Part shown: positions 40,776 to 51,526 of the stretch, piece by piece
Layout: every line of letters starts with the position of its first letter
Position numbering within the stretch: the first letter of the stretch is position 1
From: Psychrobacter sp. JB385
Lineage (GTDB): Bacteria > Pseudomonadota > Gammaproteobacteria > Pseudomonadales > Moraxellaceae
DNA: 64,000 nucleotides
Assembly (NCBI RefSeq): GCF_900163785.1
Contig: NZ_FUKN01000001.1
Span: 1-64,000 of the forward strand
Reading direction: 5' to 3'
Translations under genes and position numbers: made by a program
Notes under the pieces: generated by a model
What the model saw: only the letters and a program-made list of their open reading frames with translations
Told to the model about the DNA's origin: nothing
Databases searched by the model: none

Positions 40776-43096
40776 AACCCAACCTCAACACTCGTCACAT
40801 TCTGAAAGCCTCTTGGCAACTGACCACCGCGATTACCACGAGTGCCTGTATAGTTGGCCAAATCATTTGACTTTAGCGTCACATGACGTTTGCCAGCGGT
40901 AATGACAAGGCTGTCTTGCTGATTCAGTGGCGTGATAGCGAGTACTTCTTCACCGTCTTTTAACTTAATCAATTTGTTGCCTTTACCGCGTGCTTGTTCA
41001 GGCAAATCATCAAGAGCAAATATTAATAGATATCCTGCGTTGGTCACAACAGCGAGATGGTCTGGTGCCGCGTTTGCACGACTGCTGGTTGTTTCATCAT
41101 TGTCATCACCACCATTGGTAACCATATCTGCTGGTGCATCGATACGTGCAACTGGTAGCAAGCGACTGTCTGGCGTTAAAGTGATGATGTTTTTACCCGC
41201 TTTCTGATTACTATCGAGATTACCAAGGGTATTGATAAACCCATAACCTGCTGAGCTGGCGAGAATGATACGTTGAGCATTATCACCTGTGAGTAACTGC
41301 TCGAAGCTCGCACCAGCGGGTGGCTTCAACACACTGGTCAGCGGATCGCCCTGACCACGCGCGGAGGCGAGGTTGTGTGCATCGATACTGTAGCTGCGTC
41401 CCGTACTATCGAGGACGTAGATTTTTTCATTAGATTTACCACGCACATGCGCCTGATAACTATCCCCTGAACGATAACTCATACCAGCGGCATCGACGTC
41501 ATGGCCTTTGGCCGCGCGAATCCAGCCTGCTTTGGACAGGATGGCGGTGACAGGCTCGCTCGGTACGAGGTCTGACTCTTTTAGTGCTTGCGCTTCTTCG
41601 CGTTCTGCCAATGGTGACACACGCTCATTGCCGTGCTCTTTCATATCGGCGGTCAGCTCATCGATCATCAGGTTAGTCAGACTGTCTGGATTGTCCAGGT
41701 ACTCTTGAATGATGGCGCGTTCAGCGGCCAACTCGTCTTGCTCGCGGCGCAGTTCAATCTCTTCTAATCTTGCCAATTGACGCAGACGAATATCCAAGAT
41801 GGCATTGGCTTGAATGTCAGTCAGGTCATAGTCCTGCATCAATGTCGCTTTTGGGTCGTCTTCTTCACGAATGATGCGTATCACTTCATCGATATTGAGA
41901 TACGCAATCAATAAACCTGCAAGGATGTGCAAGCGCTTATCGATTTTATCAAGGCGATATTGCAGACGGCGCGTGACCACTGAGCGGCGACAAATGAGCC
42001 ATTCTTCTAAGATTTCTTTTAGATTTTTGACCTGCGGCTTACCGTTTAGGCCAATCATATTCATATTGACGCGGTAGTTGCTCTCAAGATCGGTACTGGC
42101 AAACAGATGACTCATCACACGCTCAACATCGACGCGCGTGGAGCGTAGCTCAAGGACGATACGACAAGCGTTCTCATGATCTGACTCATCATGAATATCG
42201 GTAATCCAAGGCAGTTTTTTGTCCGTCATGAGCTTGGCGATTTGCTCTTGGATTTTGTTGCCTGAGACTTGATAGGGCAGCGCATCGATAATGACTAAAT
42301 TTTTCTCTTTAGGGTCGATATGAAAAGTCGCGCGCATTTTATAACTGCCACGCCCCGTCTCATACATCGCTTGTAAGTCTTTTTTGCTAGTGATGATTTC
42401 CGCTGGCGTTGGCAAGTCTGGCGCTGGTATTGACTGAGTTAGCTGCTTAACCGATAGTTCTGGATTTTTCAGTAATCGAATGGCAGCACGTACCACTTCG
42501 TTTAGGTTATGCGGCGGAATGTCGGTTGCCATGCCGACCGCGATACCTGTGGTACCGTTCAATAAAATATTAGGCAAGCGGGCAGGTAGTGTAGTTGGCT
42601 CCTGCATCGTACCGTCGAAGTTATCTTGCCAATCGACCGTACCTTGTCCTAGTTCTGCGAGCAATGTATTGGCATAAGCAGACATTTTGGCTTCGGTATA
42701 ACGCATGGCCGCAAAGGACTTAGGATCATCAGGGCTACCCCAGTTACCTTGACCCGTGATGAGCGGATAGCGATAGCTGAACGGCTGTGCCATCAGCACC
42801 ATGGCTTCATAACACGCGCTGTCACCATGTGGGTGGTATTTACCGAGCACATCACCGACCGTACGCGCAGATTTTTTCGCCTTGGCAGAGGATTTTAGCC
42901 CAAGCTCGCTCATGGCGTAGACAATACGGCGCTGCACAGGTTTTAGGCCGTCAGCGATATTTGGCAGCGCCCGATCCATGATGACGTACATAGCATAATT
43001 GAGATAAGCCTGCTCAGTGAATTCCGCGACTGAGCGGGTATCCATCGGTTCACTTGGAATGATTGGGGCAACAGTAGGATCAATAACATCGGACAT
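40772..43096 (-). CDS. parC: DNA topoisomerase IV subunit A
   Basis: ParC is the DNA-cleaving subunit of topoisomerase IV, which decatenates chromosomes. The quinolone-resistance region is [15 protein letters not shown], with Ser93 and Glu97 (E. coli S80 and E84) unmutated. The catalytic Tyr133 lies in [11 protein letters not shown]. The C-terminal beta-propeller domain follows (about 520-774) with GxxRGxxGGQLPRG-type blades. 774 residues rather than the roughly 750 of E. coli. parE is not adjacent. A DUF4365 gene overlaps its stop codon. Confidence 0.96.
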   Translation of the reverse strand: MSDVIDPTVAPIIPSEPMDTRSVAEFTEQAYLNYAMYVIMDRALPNIADGLKPVQRRIVYAMSELGLKSSAKAKKSARTVGDVLGKYHPHGDSACYEAMVLMAQPFSYRYPLITGQGNWGSPDDPKSFAAMRYTEAKMSAYANTLLAELGQGTVDWQDNFDGTMQEPTTLPARLPNILLNGTTGIAVGMATDIPPHNLNEVVRAAIRLLKNPELSVKQLTQSIPAPDLPTPAEIITSKKDLQAMYETGRGSYKMRATFHIDPKEKNLVIIDALPYQVSGNKIQEQIAKLMTDKKLPWITDIHDESDHENACRIVLELRSTRVDVERVMSHLFASTDLESNYRVNMNMIGLNGKPQVKNLKEILEEWLICRRSVVTRRLQYRLDKIDKRLHILAGLLIAYLNIDEVIRIIREEDDPKATLMQDYDLTDIQANAILDIRLRQLARLEEIELRREQDELAAERAIIQEYLDNPDSLTNLMIDELTADMKEHGNERVSPLAEREEAQALKESDLVPSEPVTAILSKAGWIRAAKGHDVDAAGMSYRSGDSYQAHVRGKSNEKIYVLDSTGRSYSIDAHNLASARGQGDPLTSVLKPPAGASFEQLLTGDNAQRIILASSAGYGFINTLGNLDSNQKAGKNIITLTPDSRLLPVARIDAPADMVTNGGDDNDETTSSRANAAPDHLAVVTNAGYLLIFALDDLPEQARGKGNKLIKLKDGEEVLAITPLNQQDSLVITAGKRHVTLKSNDLANYTGTRGNRGGQLPRGFQNVTSVEVGL

Positions 43097-43488
43097 AAAA
43101 TAGGGTTCACTTTTGAGTTTTAATAGGTATTAATAAATGGGACAAGTAGACAATAAGAATAGTGCTATCGTAAAGGATATTGCGGCAATTAAAAAGGTGC
43201 ATGTCAGTATAGACGACAATGCATGACGTGCTCATATCGTTTTAGACAATACTCTGCACCACACTTTAATCAATAGCTTTTAGAAAACAACTTGAGTATA
43301 GTTAATCTAAATATTTTTTATCATTTTACTTATGAACGTAAAATCTAGCGATGTGATATAGCCATTTTCTCTATACCTCTATTATCTACTTTTTAAAGAA
43401 CTCGGTGTGAGTGGGTGGCATAAATTATCATAAATAGATGAATACGGACAATTCATCATTGATCGATGTGACTTATGGAGTACTTGCT
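43097..43488. other. Divergent spacer between parC and the VWA gene
   Basis: About 390 bases of AT-rich DNA with no supported gene. It must hold the promoters for parC (leftward) and the VWA lipoprotein (rightward). No hexamer pair with good spacing was convincing. Confidence 0.4.
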
Positions 43489-45261
43489 ATGTCGCCTGTC
43501 TATTTACCACAAAAATATCCTCATTATTTTACCAAAAGTGCGCTGCTAGCCAGCATGGTTATTGGTGCAGGGCTGAGTGCTTGTAGTTCATCACAAATGA
43601 CTCCGCCAGTATCAGAACCGAGTAGTAGCACGATTGGTCAGAATACGGCTAATCAAAGTGCTGTTGCTCCAATGAGCATTGTGGCATCAGAGCCTGTCAT
43701 GACTATGCAAAATGCCGTAAGCAGTAATATGCTGATACGCGCAGCGCCTCAAATGGGTGTTCGTCCAGTCCCAAGTATCAGCATACCGTCCCAAGAGCGC
43801 GACAATTATCAAAAAAATGCGGCCAATCCTGTCCATCGTACGACAGAAATGGCGATTTCTACTTTATCTATCGATACTGATACGGGCAGTTATGCCAATG
43901 TACGTCGCTATCTGAATGAAGGTCGATTACCACCTGTCGATGCGGTGCGAGTAGAGGAGTTGATCAACTATTTTCATTATCAGTTTGACGATGGTAAGCG
44001 CCTTAATAATGCGCCCTTTGTGGTGGCAACTGACGTGGTTGATTCGCCATGGGATAGGGCAGATCAAGACAACAAGATTGTCAAAGTCGGTATCAAGGCA
44101 GTTGACAATAACTGGTCTAAAAATAGCAATGCACAGCCAATGCCACCTGCCAATCTTGTGTTTTTGGTCGATGTGTCAGGTTCTATGTCCTCTCGCGATA
44201 AGCTGCCATTGGCGCAAGCCTCTCTCAAATTACTGACAGAGCAGATGCGTGCAGAAGACAGCATCAGTATCGTCACTTATTCTGGTAGTACCACGGTGGC
44301 ATTACCTGCGACCAGCGGTGACCAAAAAGCCAAAATACTGGCTGCGATCGAAAGCTTAAACGCAGAAGGCTCCACCAATGGTGAAGATGCGTTAAAGCTG
44401 GCTTACAGACAAGCTGAGCAAGCCATGAAAAAGAATGGCATCAATCGTATCATGATGTTGACTGATGGCGACTTTAATGTCGGCATTAGCGATGTCGATG
44501 ACATGCTAACGCTGGTTAAAGCCAATCGTGATCGTGGTATTTCCTTATCGACAGTTGGCTTTGGACGCGGCAATTTAAACGATTATATGATGGAACAAAT
44601 GGCAGACAATGGTAACGGTAACTACAGCTATATCGACAGTTTGACCGAAGCCAAAAAAGTCTTCGGTGACGAGCTGGCTGCGACTTTTAATACGGTTGCC
44701 AAAGACGTCAAAGTCCAAGTTGAGTTTAATCCAGAGGTGGTCAGTGAGTGGCGCTTAATTGGTTACGAAAATCGTGTGCTGGACGAGCAAGACTTTAATA
44801 ATGATAAGGTGGATGCAGGGGAGCTTGGTGCAGGAAAAGCAGTGATTGCACTATTTGAAGTGACACCCAAAGGTAAAAAGGGTCTATATAGCGACCGCCG
44901 TTATGACAGTAGCAATAGCAAGTCCAGCACCAAAAAGACACAGAACATGAATGAGCTGGCTTATCTCAAGATTCGCTATAAAGCACCGACAGGCGGCGGC
45001 TCAAACCTGCTCAGTCAACCAATTTATAAAACCAGTCGTGCGTTAAATAGTGCCAACATCGATACGCAGTTTGCGGTGGCAGTGGCTGGTTTTGGTCAGC
45101 GCTTAACGCAAAATGAATACATCAATGATTGGCAATATGCTGATAGTCAAAAACTGGCAAGTAATGTGCTCACTCGTCAACCAAGCAGTGATAAAGATGG
45201 GATACGTCGCAACTTTGTCACTTTGACAGAGCTTGCAACAGCGCTTGACCGTAGCAAATGA
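43489..45261 (+). CDS. VWA-domain lipoprotein, YfbK-like
   Basis: A 590-residue lipoprotein. The signal peptide ends in LSAC, with the modified Cys at residue 32. A YfbK-type N-terminal region (SIDTDTGSYANVRRYLNEG) is followed by a von Willebrand A domain whose metal site is Asp228-V-Ser230-G-Ser232 and a later MLTDGDFNVG, then the family C-terminal region. ATG at 43489 was chosen because GGAG lies eight bases upstream; the frame is open back to 43438. Adhesive or surface-complex roles are typical of VWA domains, but the partner is unknown. Confidence 0.85.
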   Translation: MSPVYLPQKYPHYFTKSALLASMVIGAGLSACSSSQMTPPVSEPSSSTIGQNTANQSAVAPMSIVASEPVMTMQNAVSSNMLIRAAPQMGVRPVPSISIPSQERDNYQKNAANPVHRTTEMAISTLSIDTDTGSYANVRRYLNEGRLPPVDAVRVEELINYFHYQFDDGKRLNNAPFVVATDVVDSPWDRADQDNKIVKVGIKAVDNNWSKNSNAQPMPPANLVFLVDVSGSMSSRDKLPLAQASLKLLTEQMRAEDSISIVTYSGSTTVALPATSGDQKAKILAAIESLNAEGSTNGEDALKLAYRQAEQAMKKNGINRIMMLTDGDFNVGISDVDDMLTLVKANRDRGISLSTVGFGRGNLNDYMMEQMADNGNGNYSYIDSLTEAKKVFGDELAATFNTVAKDVKVQVEFNPEVVSEWRLIGYENRVLDEQDFNNDKVDAGELGAGKAVIALFEVTPKGKKGLYSDRRYDSSNSKSSTKKTQNMNELAYLKIRYKAPTGGGSNLLSQPIYKTSRALNSANIDTQFAVAVAGFGQRLTQNEYINDWQYADSQKLASNVLTRQPSSDKDGIRRNFVTLTELATALDRSK

Positions 45262-45609
45262 TTAGTAAGTAAAAGACAATATGTACAAAATTAATGAGTC
45301 TGCCATCATCAAAAAAGTATGAATTTTTACTCAAAAATTGCGCAAAAGAAAAAGCAGTATAGGTAACATTGTTGAACGTCAAATCTGTTTGCAAACGCAA
45401 GTAACAATCTTTTGTATTGAGTAGTCTGTATAAAGTGTGTATGTTAATTAAAAGAGGGTTTTTGACCATTATGTTGTTTGCTCATGATCATACGATAACA
45501 TGACAACTTTGCTTACCAGCGTAAGCCTAAATGCTCAGTTTTTGTATGTATATCACACTGTGATTGTATGAGTGATCGCTCGCGTACTATGACTAGGAGA
45601 AAAAAGATT
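45262..45609 (+). other. Spacer before the first fadD-type gene
   Basis: About 350 AT-rich bases without a supported gene. TATAAA at 45429 is preceded by TG but by no good -35. Presumably holds the acyl-CoA ligase promoter. Confidence 0.35.
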
Positions 45610-47343
45610 ATGGAAAATCAGGGCAACCCCATTCGTCGCAATGATAAAGTATGGCTAAAAACTTACGAAAAACTTGGTATTCAGTATGACATCACGATGC
45701 CAGCTGCCAATACCTCTTTAATCGACATACTCGAAAAAAACTTTGTTACCTATGCTGGCAAAACAGCATTTGTGTGTATGGATGTCAAACTGTCCTATGA
45801 AGAGTTGGATCGCTATAGCAAACAGATGGCCGCTTATCTGCAATCGTTGGGGCTAAAAAAAGGCGATAAAGTGGCGGTAATGATGCCTAATATCTTACAG
45901 CTGCCAGTGGCTGTCCTAGGCGTACTGCGCGCAGGCATGACGTTGGTCAACGTCAATCCACTTTATACCACAAAAGAGCTGGCACATCAGTTAGAAGACT
46001 CTGATGCCAAAGCTCTTATTTTGCTAGAGAACTTTGCCAAAACCTACCAAGACATTGGTAAAGACTTGGTTGACCATGTTGTGATTACCTCCATGGGCGA
46101 TCTTATGAGCCCACTAAAAGGCTTTATCGTGACTGCTGTGGTTCGTCATGTCAAAAAAATGGTGCCTGATTATAGTATCAAAGGCAGTGTTAAATTTAAA
46201 AAGGCACTGAATCGTTTTTCTGCTGACCACTACAAGCGTCCTGATAATATCGGTCTTGATGATGTGGCAGTTCTGCAATATACCGGTGGTACAACGGGTG
46301 TTGCCAAAGGCGCAATGCTCACGCATGGCAACTTAGTGGCAAACCTTATCCAGTGTGATGTTTATTTAGGTGATGCTTTTGATAAATTTGAAAAGCTAGA
46401 TGAGCAGCCAGTGATCATGACGGCGCTGCCCTTATATCATATTTTCTCATTCACTGTTTGTGGGATGTTTGGCTTGTACCGCGGTTGTATCGGTCTACTT
46501 GTGCCAAATCCACGCGACTTTGATAGCTTGCTTAAAGCCTATAAAGCGTATCCGCCTGCCTTCTTCCCAGCGGTCAATACGTTATTCAACGCCCTTGCAA
46601 ATAGTGAAGAGTTCCAAGCCATAGACCATAGCAAGCTTGAGATGTCTATGGGTGGCGGTATGGCAGTATTAAAAGACACAGCGACTAAATGGCAAAAAAT
46701 AACGGGCAATATCATTGTTCAAGGTTATGGTCTATCAGAGACCTCTCCGGTTGCTTCAGCCAATCCAGAAGGCACCAACGAGTTCTCAGGTAACATTGGT
46801 CTGCCAATGCCTTCAACGGATATGGCCATTTTGGATGAAGAGGGTAATGAAGTCGCCCTTGGTGAGCGCGGTGAGATTTGTGTTCGTGGCCCACAGGTCA
46901 TGAAGGGCTACTGGAAACGCGCGGATGCGACAGCAGAAGTCATGACAGAAGATGGGTATTTCCGTACTGGTGATATCGGCGTGATGGATGAAGACGGTTA
47001 CTTTAAAATCGTTGATCGTAAAAAAGACATGATTTTGGTCTCAGGGTTCAACGTCTATCCAAACGAAGTTGAAGACGCCATGTCGACACATCCAAAGATT
47101 TTGGAGTGCGGCGTGATTGGTATTGAAGACGAAAAAAGTGGTGAAGTACCAAAAATTTATGTCGTACGCAGTGATGACAGCTTGACGGTCGAAGAGGTTC
47201 TCGCCTACGGTAAAGAAAATCTGACTGGCTATAAACGCCCTCGTTATGTTGAATTCATCGATGAGCTGCCAAAATCGAATGTGGGTAAAATCTTACGTAA
47301 AGACCTACGCGCGCTTGAAGAAAAGAATCATGGCCAATCGTGA
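45610..47343 (+). CDS. fadD: Long-chain fatty acyl-CoA ligase, copy 1
   Basis: Activates fatty acids with ATP and CoA for beta-oxidation or lipid synthesis. The ATP/AMP motif YTGGTTG lies at residues 224-230, GYGLSETSP follows, and the C-terminal signature is TGDIGVMDEDGYFKIVDRKKD and NVYPNEVED. The final catalytic Lys lies in PKSNVGKILRKDLR. ATG at 45610 follows AGGAG by ten bases and gives 577 residues; earlier in-frame ATGs at 45568 and 45589 lack a better site. A close paralogue follows on the same strand. Confidence 0.93.
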   Translation: MENQGNPIRRNDKVWLKTYEKLGIQYDITMPAANTSLIDILEKNFVTYAGKTAFVCMDVKLSYEELDRYSKQMAAYLQSLGLKKGDKVAVMMPNILQLPVAVLGVLRAGMTLVNVNPLYTTKELAHQLEDSDAKALILLENFAKTYQDIGKDLVDHVVITSMGDLMSPLKGFIVTAVVRHVKKMVPDYSIKGSVKFKKALNRFSADHYKRPDNIGLDDVAVLQYTGGTTGVAKGAMLTHGNLVANLIQCDVYLGDAFDKFEKLDEQPVIMTALPLYHIFSFTVCGMFGLYRGCIGLLVPNPRDFDSLLKAYKAYPPAFFPAVNTLFNALANSEEFQAIDHSKLEMSMGGGMAVLKDTATKWQKITGNIIVQGYGLSETSPVASANPEGTNEFSGNIGLPMPSTDMAILDEEGNEVALGERGEICVRGPQVMKGYWKRADATAEVMTEDGYFRTGDIGVMDEDGYFKIVDRKKDMILVSGFNVYPNEVEDAMSTHPKILECGVIGIEDEKSGEVPKIYVVRSDDSLTVEEVLAYGKENLTGYKRPRYVEFIDELPKSNVGKILRKDLRALEEKNHGQS

Positions 47344-47421
47344 TTGCTCACACGGTAGAGAGTTATAACGGCAGTAAATGTAAGGGACTGTAATAGTTAT
47401 AGGGTCGCGTTCGCTACAAGT

Positions 47422-47456
47422 GATAAGGTTGCTTATAGGCAGCCTTATCGTTTTTT
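47422..47456 (+). terminator. Terminator after the first fadD-type gene
   Basis: GATAAGGTTGC pairs with GCAGCCTTATC over eleven positions (one G·U) around TTATAG, followed by G and six T. It shows that the two ligase genes are separate transcription units. Confidence 0.85.
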
Positions 47457-47799
47457 ATTTTGATCATTTTAAGCGTTTTTGACAGTGCTAGTATAGATAG
47501 AGAAACTCTAGTAAAACTGCTATAGTGCTCAGCGACGTATTTTTATAAGTATCTAAAAAACGTCAGTGTTACTGTATAAACCATGATGTCAAAAATGATG
47601 GCCAATTTGGTTTTGCTAAATGATTGCGCCAATTATCACGGGCCTGATAAGACGCTTTTATTGACCAGCTTATGAATGATAAGCCAATTGGGTTATTGCC
47701 GTTTATATTCATAAGGGTTTGCTGTCACTGATCAATCATAAAAAATGGTGTTTTCGTTAAAATATTCTACATTTTTCATAGTAACGTTTAGGGAAAGTT
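47457..47799 (+). other. Spacer before the second fadD-type gene
   Basis: About 340 bases lie between the terminator and the next gene, with no coding frame of note. The second ligase must have its own promoter here, but no clear hexamers were found. Confidence 0.35.
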
Positions 47800-49617
47800 A
47801 TGACCGATAATATCAATAAAGAGACAGCAAACGATAAAGCTGCAACCAACAATAACGACAGTGCTCATAAGAGCAGCGCTGATAAAGACAATATTTATCA
47901 AGAAAATGCATTCCCTACCATGCCAACCATCCCTAGCGATAGACCTTGGTTAAGCGCTTATGAGCGCTACGGCATTGATGCTACTATCGATATGCCAGAC
48001 GACAATACCTCTTTGCTAGAAGTGTTTGAGCGTAATTTTAGCCGCTATGGCAAAAAAACCGCTTATATCTGTATGGGCGCTGAGATTAGCTATAAACAAT
48101 TGGACTTGTACAGCCGTCAAATTGCCAGCTACTTACAATCATTAGGATTGGTTAAGGGTGATAAAGTCGGGGTCATGATGCCCAACTTGTTGCAGTATCC
48201 AGTGGTTGCATTGGGTATCATCCGTGCAGGTATGGTATTGGTCAACGTCAATCCTTTGTACACCAGCCGAGAGCTGTCGCATCAACTGCATGATAGCAGT
48301 GCCAAAGCCTTATTTATTGTAGAAAATTTTGCAAAAACTTATCAAGATGCAGAAGACAAAGGCCAGGTGGCGCATGTGATCGTCTGCAAAATTGGTGATA
48401 TGTTAGGGTCTGTCAAAGGTGCTGTGGTCAACCTTGTGGCGCGTCACATCAAAAAAATGATTCCAGCTTATCACTTACCTGATAGTGTGAGCTTTAAGCA
48501 TGCGCTAAACGCAGTATCGGCCAGTCATTATAAACGCCCTGACTTGAGCTTAAGTGACGTGGCATTATTGCAATATACAGGTGGTACGACGGGAGTAGCT
48601 AAAGGCGCGATGCTGTCTCATGGCAACTTAGTCGCCAACATGTTACAAATCAGCGCCCTTATGAACAGTGCGTTTGAAGATGACGTGGAGGCAGGTGATG
48701 TTATTTTGACCGCGTTGCCCCTATACCATGTGTTCTCATTTATGGTTTGTGGTATGTACGGCATGTATCAGGGTTATGCAGGCTTATTGATCCCAAATCC
48801 ACGCGATCTTGATGGTTTGATTAAAGAGATGGGCAAATACAAGCCGTCCTTTATCCCTGCGGTCAATACCTTATTTAATGGCTTGGTGAATAAAGACAGT
48901 TTTGCAGAGTTGGATTTTTCTAATCTAAAAGCCCCTATCGGTGGCGGAATGTCAGTGTTGCCAAGTGTGGCCAAAAAATGGCATAACATCACAGGTCTGC
49001 CAATTGTAGAAGGGTATGGGTTATCTGAGACCTCGCCAGTGGTCGCCTTTAATCCAATGACCATCGCTGAGTTCACCAATAAGATTGGTATTCCTGCTTC
49101 TAGTACGGATGTGATACTAATCGATGACGACGAAAATGAAGTGGTCATGGGCGATCGCGGCGAGATATGCGTCAAAGGGCCACAGGTCATGATTGGCTAT
49201 CAAAACCGTCCTAAAGAAACGGCCGAAACCTTTACCGCTAATGGTTACCTAAAGACAGGTGATATCGGTATCATGGATGAAAAGGGCTTTATTAAAATCG
49301 TCGATCGCAAAAAAGACATGATTTTGGTCTCTGGCTTTAACGTCTATCCAAATGAAATCGAAGAAGCCATGAGCGAGCATCCAGCCGTGGCAGAGTGCGG
49401 TGCTATCGGAGTGCCAAACGAAGAGCGCGGTGAAGAACCAAAATTGTTTGTGGTCAAAAAGGGCGAAGTCACAGAACAAGAATTGCTAGATTTTGGTAAA
49501 AAACAGCTGACCGGCTATAAGCGTCCCCGTCATATCCAGTTCGTGGATGAATTACCAAAGTCAAACGTTGGTAAGATTTTGCGTAAAGAATTGCGTAAGA
49601 TGGAAGGCCTAGAATAA
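47800..49617 (+). CDS. fadD: Long-chain fatty acyl-CoA ligase, copy 2
   Basis: A 605-residue paralogue of the preceding ligase with the same motifs: YTGGTTG at 259-265, GYGLSETSP, TGDIGIMDEKGFIKIVDRKKD and PKSNVGKILRKELRK. It differs by a 35-residue polar, Asn- and Lys-rich N-terminal extension of low complexity. ATG follows AGGGAAAG. Two fadD genes in tandem also occur in Pseudomonas (fadD1/fadD2), where they differ in chain-length preference. Whether that holds here cannot be read from the sequence. Confidence 0.92.
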   Translation: MTDNINKETANDKAATNNNDSAHKSSADKDNIYQENAFPTMPTIPSDRPWLSAYERYGIDATIDMPDDNTSLLEVFERNFSRYGKKTAYICMGAEISYKQLDLYSRQIASYLQSLGLVKGDKVGVMMPNLLQYPVVALGIIRAGMVLVNVNPLYTSRELSHQLHDSSAKALFIVENFAKTYQDAEDKGQVAHVIVCKIGDMLGSVKGAVVNLVARHIKKMIPAYHLPDSVSFKHALNAVSASHYKRPDLSLSDVALLQYTGGTTGVAKGAMLSHGNLVANMLQISALMNSAFEDDVEAGDVILTALPLYHVFSFMVCGMYGMYQGYAGLLIPNPRDLDGLIKEMGKYKPSFIPAVNTLFNGLVNKDSFAELDFSNLKAPIGGGMSVLPSVAKKWHNITGLPIVEGYGLSETSPVVAFNPMTIAEFTNKIGIPASSTDVILIDDDENEVVMGDRGEICVKGPQVMIGYQNRPKETAETFTANGYLKTGDIGIMDEKGFIKIVDRKKDMILVSGFNVYPNEIEEAMSEHPAVAECGAIGVPNEERGEEPKLFVVKKGEVTEQELLDFGKKQLTGYKRPRHIQFVDELPKSNVGKILRKELRKMEGLE

Positions 49618-49930
49618 AGGGTTGAGTACATATATAAATACAAAGGCTCAAGCGTAAAGCCGTCAGAGTAATCAATCAGTGCACCGTTTTATGATTACAC
49701 CGCTTTTTGGTAAAACCACGGCGTCATAGCTTGAGCGAATCTTGCTATTACGCCGCTGTCACGTTAGGATGGCTGTCTTTTTGAGCCTGTTAAGGTATTC
49801 ATTCATCATTTTCTCCGATATATACCAATAACGAATTACTTATGTATTGCGTTATTTATCGAATCGCCAAACGGCACCAGATTTGTTATTTTTATGACAC
49901 TGCTTTTAAAACATTGTACTAGGAATTTTT
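49618..49930 (+). other. Spacer between the second fadD-type gene and rph
   Basis: 313 bases in which I see no gene, no clear terminator and no convincing promoter. Confidence 0.35.
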
Positions 49931-50647
49931 ATGCGTATTGACAATCGTGAGCTTGACCAACTTCGCTCGATCAGCTTTGAGCGCCACTATACTAAGCATG
50001 CCGAAGGATCAGTATTAGTAAGTTTCGGCGATACCAAAGTGCTGTGTACTGCTAGCGTCGAATCGGGTGTACCGCGCTGGCTAAAAGGCAAAGGCAAAGG
50101 CTGGATCACTGCCGAATACGGCATGTTGCCACGAGCGACAAACACACGTAACCAGCGTGAGGCGGCACGTGGCAAACAATCAGGTCGAACCCAAGAAATT
50201 CAGCGTTTGATTGGTCGTAGCCTACGCGCCATGATTGACTTGAGTAAGCTTGGCGAAAACACCATTTATCTTGATTGTGACGTGTTGCAGGCGGACGGTG
50301 GTACTCGTACGGCGAGTGTGACGGGTGCAGCGATTGCGCTTGTTGACGCGTTAGAAAGCCTGCAAAGAACCAAAAAACTCAAAGCAGATCCGCTGATTGG
50401 TTTGGTTGCGGCTATCTCTGTCGGTATGAAAGATGGTAAAGCCTACTTGGATCTGAACTATGAAGAAGACGCCAGTTGTGACACGGATTTGAATGTTGTC
50501 ATGACACAAAAAGGTGAGTTCATTGAGCTACAAGGCACGGCCGAAGAAAAACCATTTACCCGTGCTCAGGCTGACGATATGCTCGCTATGGCAGAAAAGG
50601 GCATCGCTGAATTGATCAAATTGCAACAAACTGCTTTAGGTTGGTAG
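49931..50647 (+). CDS. rph: Ribonuclease PH
   Basis: A phosphorolytic 3'-5' exoribonuclease that trims tRNA 3' ends. 238 residues, the exact family size, starting [12 protein letters not shown]. Motifs include [33 protein letters not shown] with the substrate-binding Arg residues, [10 protein letters not shown], and the phosphate-binding [14 protein letters not shown]. An AGGAATT site precedes the ATG. It is full length, without the C-terminal frameshift known in E. coli K-12. Confidence 0.97.
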   Translation: MRIDNRELDQLRSISFERHYTKHAEGSVLVSFGDTKVLCTASVESGVPRWLKGKGKGWITAEYGMLPRATNTRNQREAARGKQSGRTQEIQRLIGRSLRAMIDLSKLGENTIYLDCDVLQADGGTRTASVTGAAIALVDALESLQRTKKLKADPLIGLVAAISVGMKDGKAYLDLNYEEDASCDTDLNVVMTQKGEFIELQGTAEEKPFTRAQADDMLAMAEKGIAELIKLQQTALGW

Positions 50648-50752
50648 TTGGTTCTTTTGGTGAGCACATTGTCAGCTCTTTTAAATCTGTCATAAGCTGC
50701 TCATACATACTTGGCTTTTTACTCATAAATGTCTAACGATAGGTAATAATGC

Positions 50753-51256
50753 ATGCTCAAGCTGACCGATGATGGCGCTAAAATTACGTTACAGGGTCAG
50801 TCGCAAGCGGCTGACAACGGTCTGTTTTGGTTCGGGTCAGCGTTACTGGTAGGTGCAGTCGCGGTGGCGTTAGCCATGAGCTTGCTACCAGAGCGCCTTG
50901 CTATTGGTGCCTTGGCCCTACTTATCGTTGGCAGCTTTGTGTTTAATCTAAAGCGTCAACAACGCAAAAAAGCCAAGGCTGGTGTGATCACAAACGGTGT
51001 ATTATGGGTGCGAGCTGGTGAGTTGGTACATGATTATCAAGGCAAGCATGAGCATATCCATTTGACCGATGGCGATAAAATGCTACTTATTGGTGAGCAG
51101 TTACAGATTGTCGATAGTGAGGATAAGCCAAAGTATCATATTAGTGGTTTTGAGAGTCTTCAAGAAGCCACTGCGACCAAAGCTATTTTGCAAGGTCAGG
51201 CACTGACCAAGCGCCATGTCAATATCAAGATGAATGCTGATTCAGACGATTCTTAG
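50753..51256 (+). CDS. Conserved membrane protein of unknown function
   Basis: A 167-residue protein with a short polar N-terminus, two adjacent membrane helices (about 23-44 and 48-65) and a positively charged loop (KRQQRKK), followed by a soluble C-terminal domain with alternating beta pattern. The layout resembles small membrane proteins with a PH-like domain. It follows rph by 105 bases and may be cotranscribed. No family is confidently recognised. Confidence 0.65.
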   Translation: MLKLTDDGAKITLQGQSQAADNGLFWFGSALLVGAVAVALAMSLLPERLAIGALALLIVGSFVFNLKRQQRKKAKAGVITNGVLWVRAGELVHDYQGKHEHIHLTDGDKMLLIGEQLQIVDSEDKPKYHISGFESLQEATATKAILQGQALTKRHVNIKMNADSDDS

Positions 51257-51526
51257 CGGATCAGCTATAGATGAGTATCATTTTTTATCATTAAGCCAAG
51301 TTCTTATTACTCAGTTTTTTATTACTAAATTAAGACCGTTTTAACCTATTGATATTCTCATATACATCCTCTTCTTTAAACCATTGGTCTGGGTTTTTAT
51401 ACCTTTTATCTATTCTAAAATCTGAATAGTGCTTGCAGATTCCTATCCAAATAGTTTATAAGTAAGCTTGAAAAGTCTAATCATCATTCATGCTATTACT
51501 TATATTTTATTGGCAAGGAGTTAGCC

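Noticed and set aside
45218-45469. 83-codon minus-strand frame after the VWA gene
   Set aside because: Overlaps the VWA 3' end in antisense, AT-rich hydrophobic composition typical of chance frames, no ribosome binding site.
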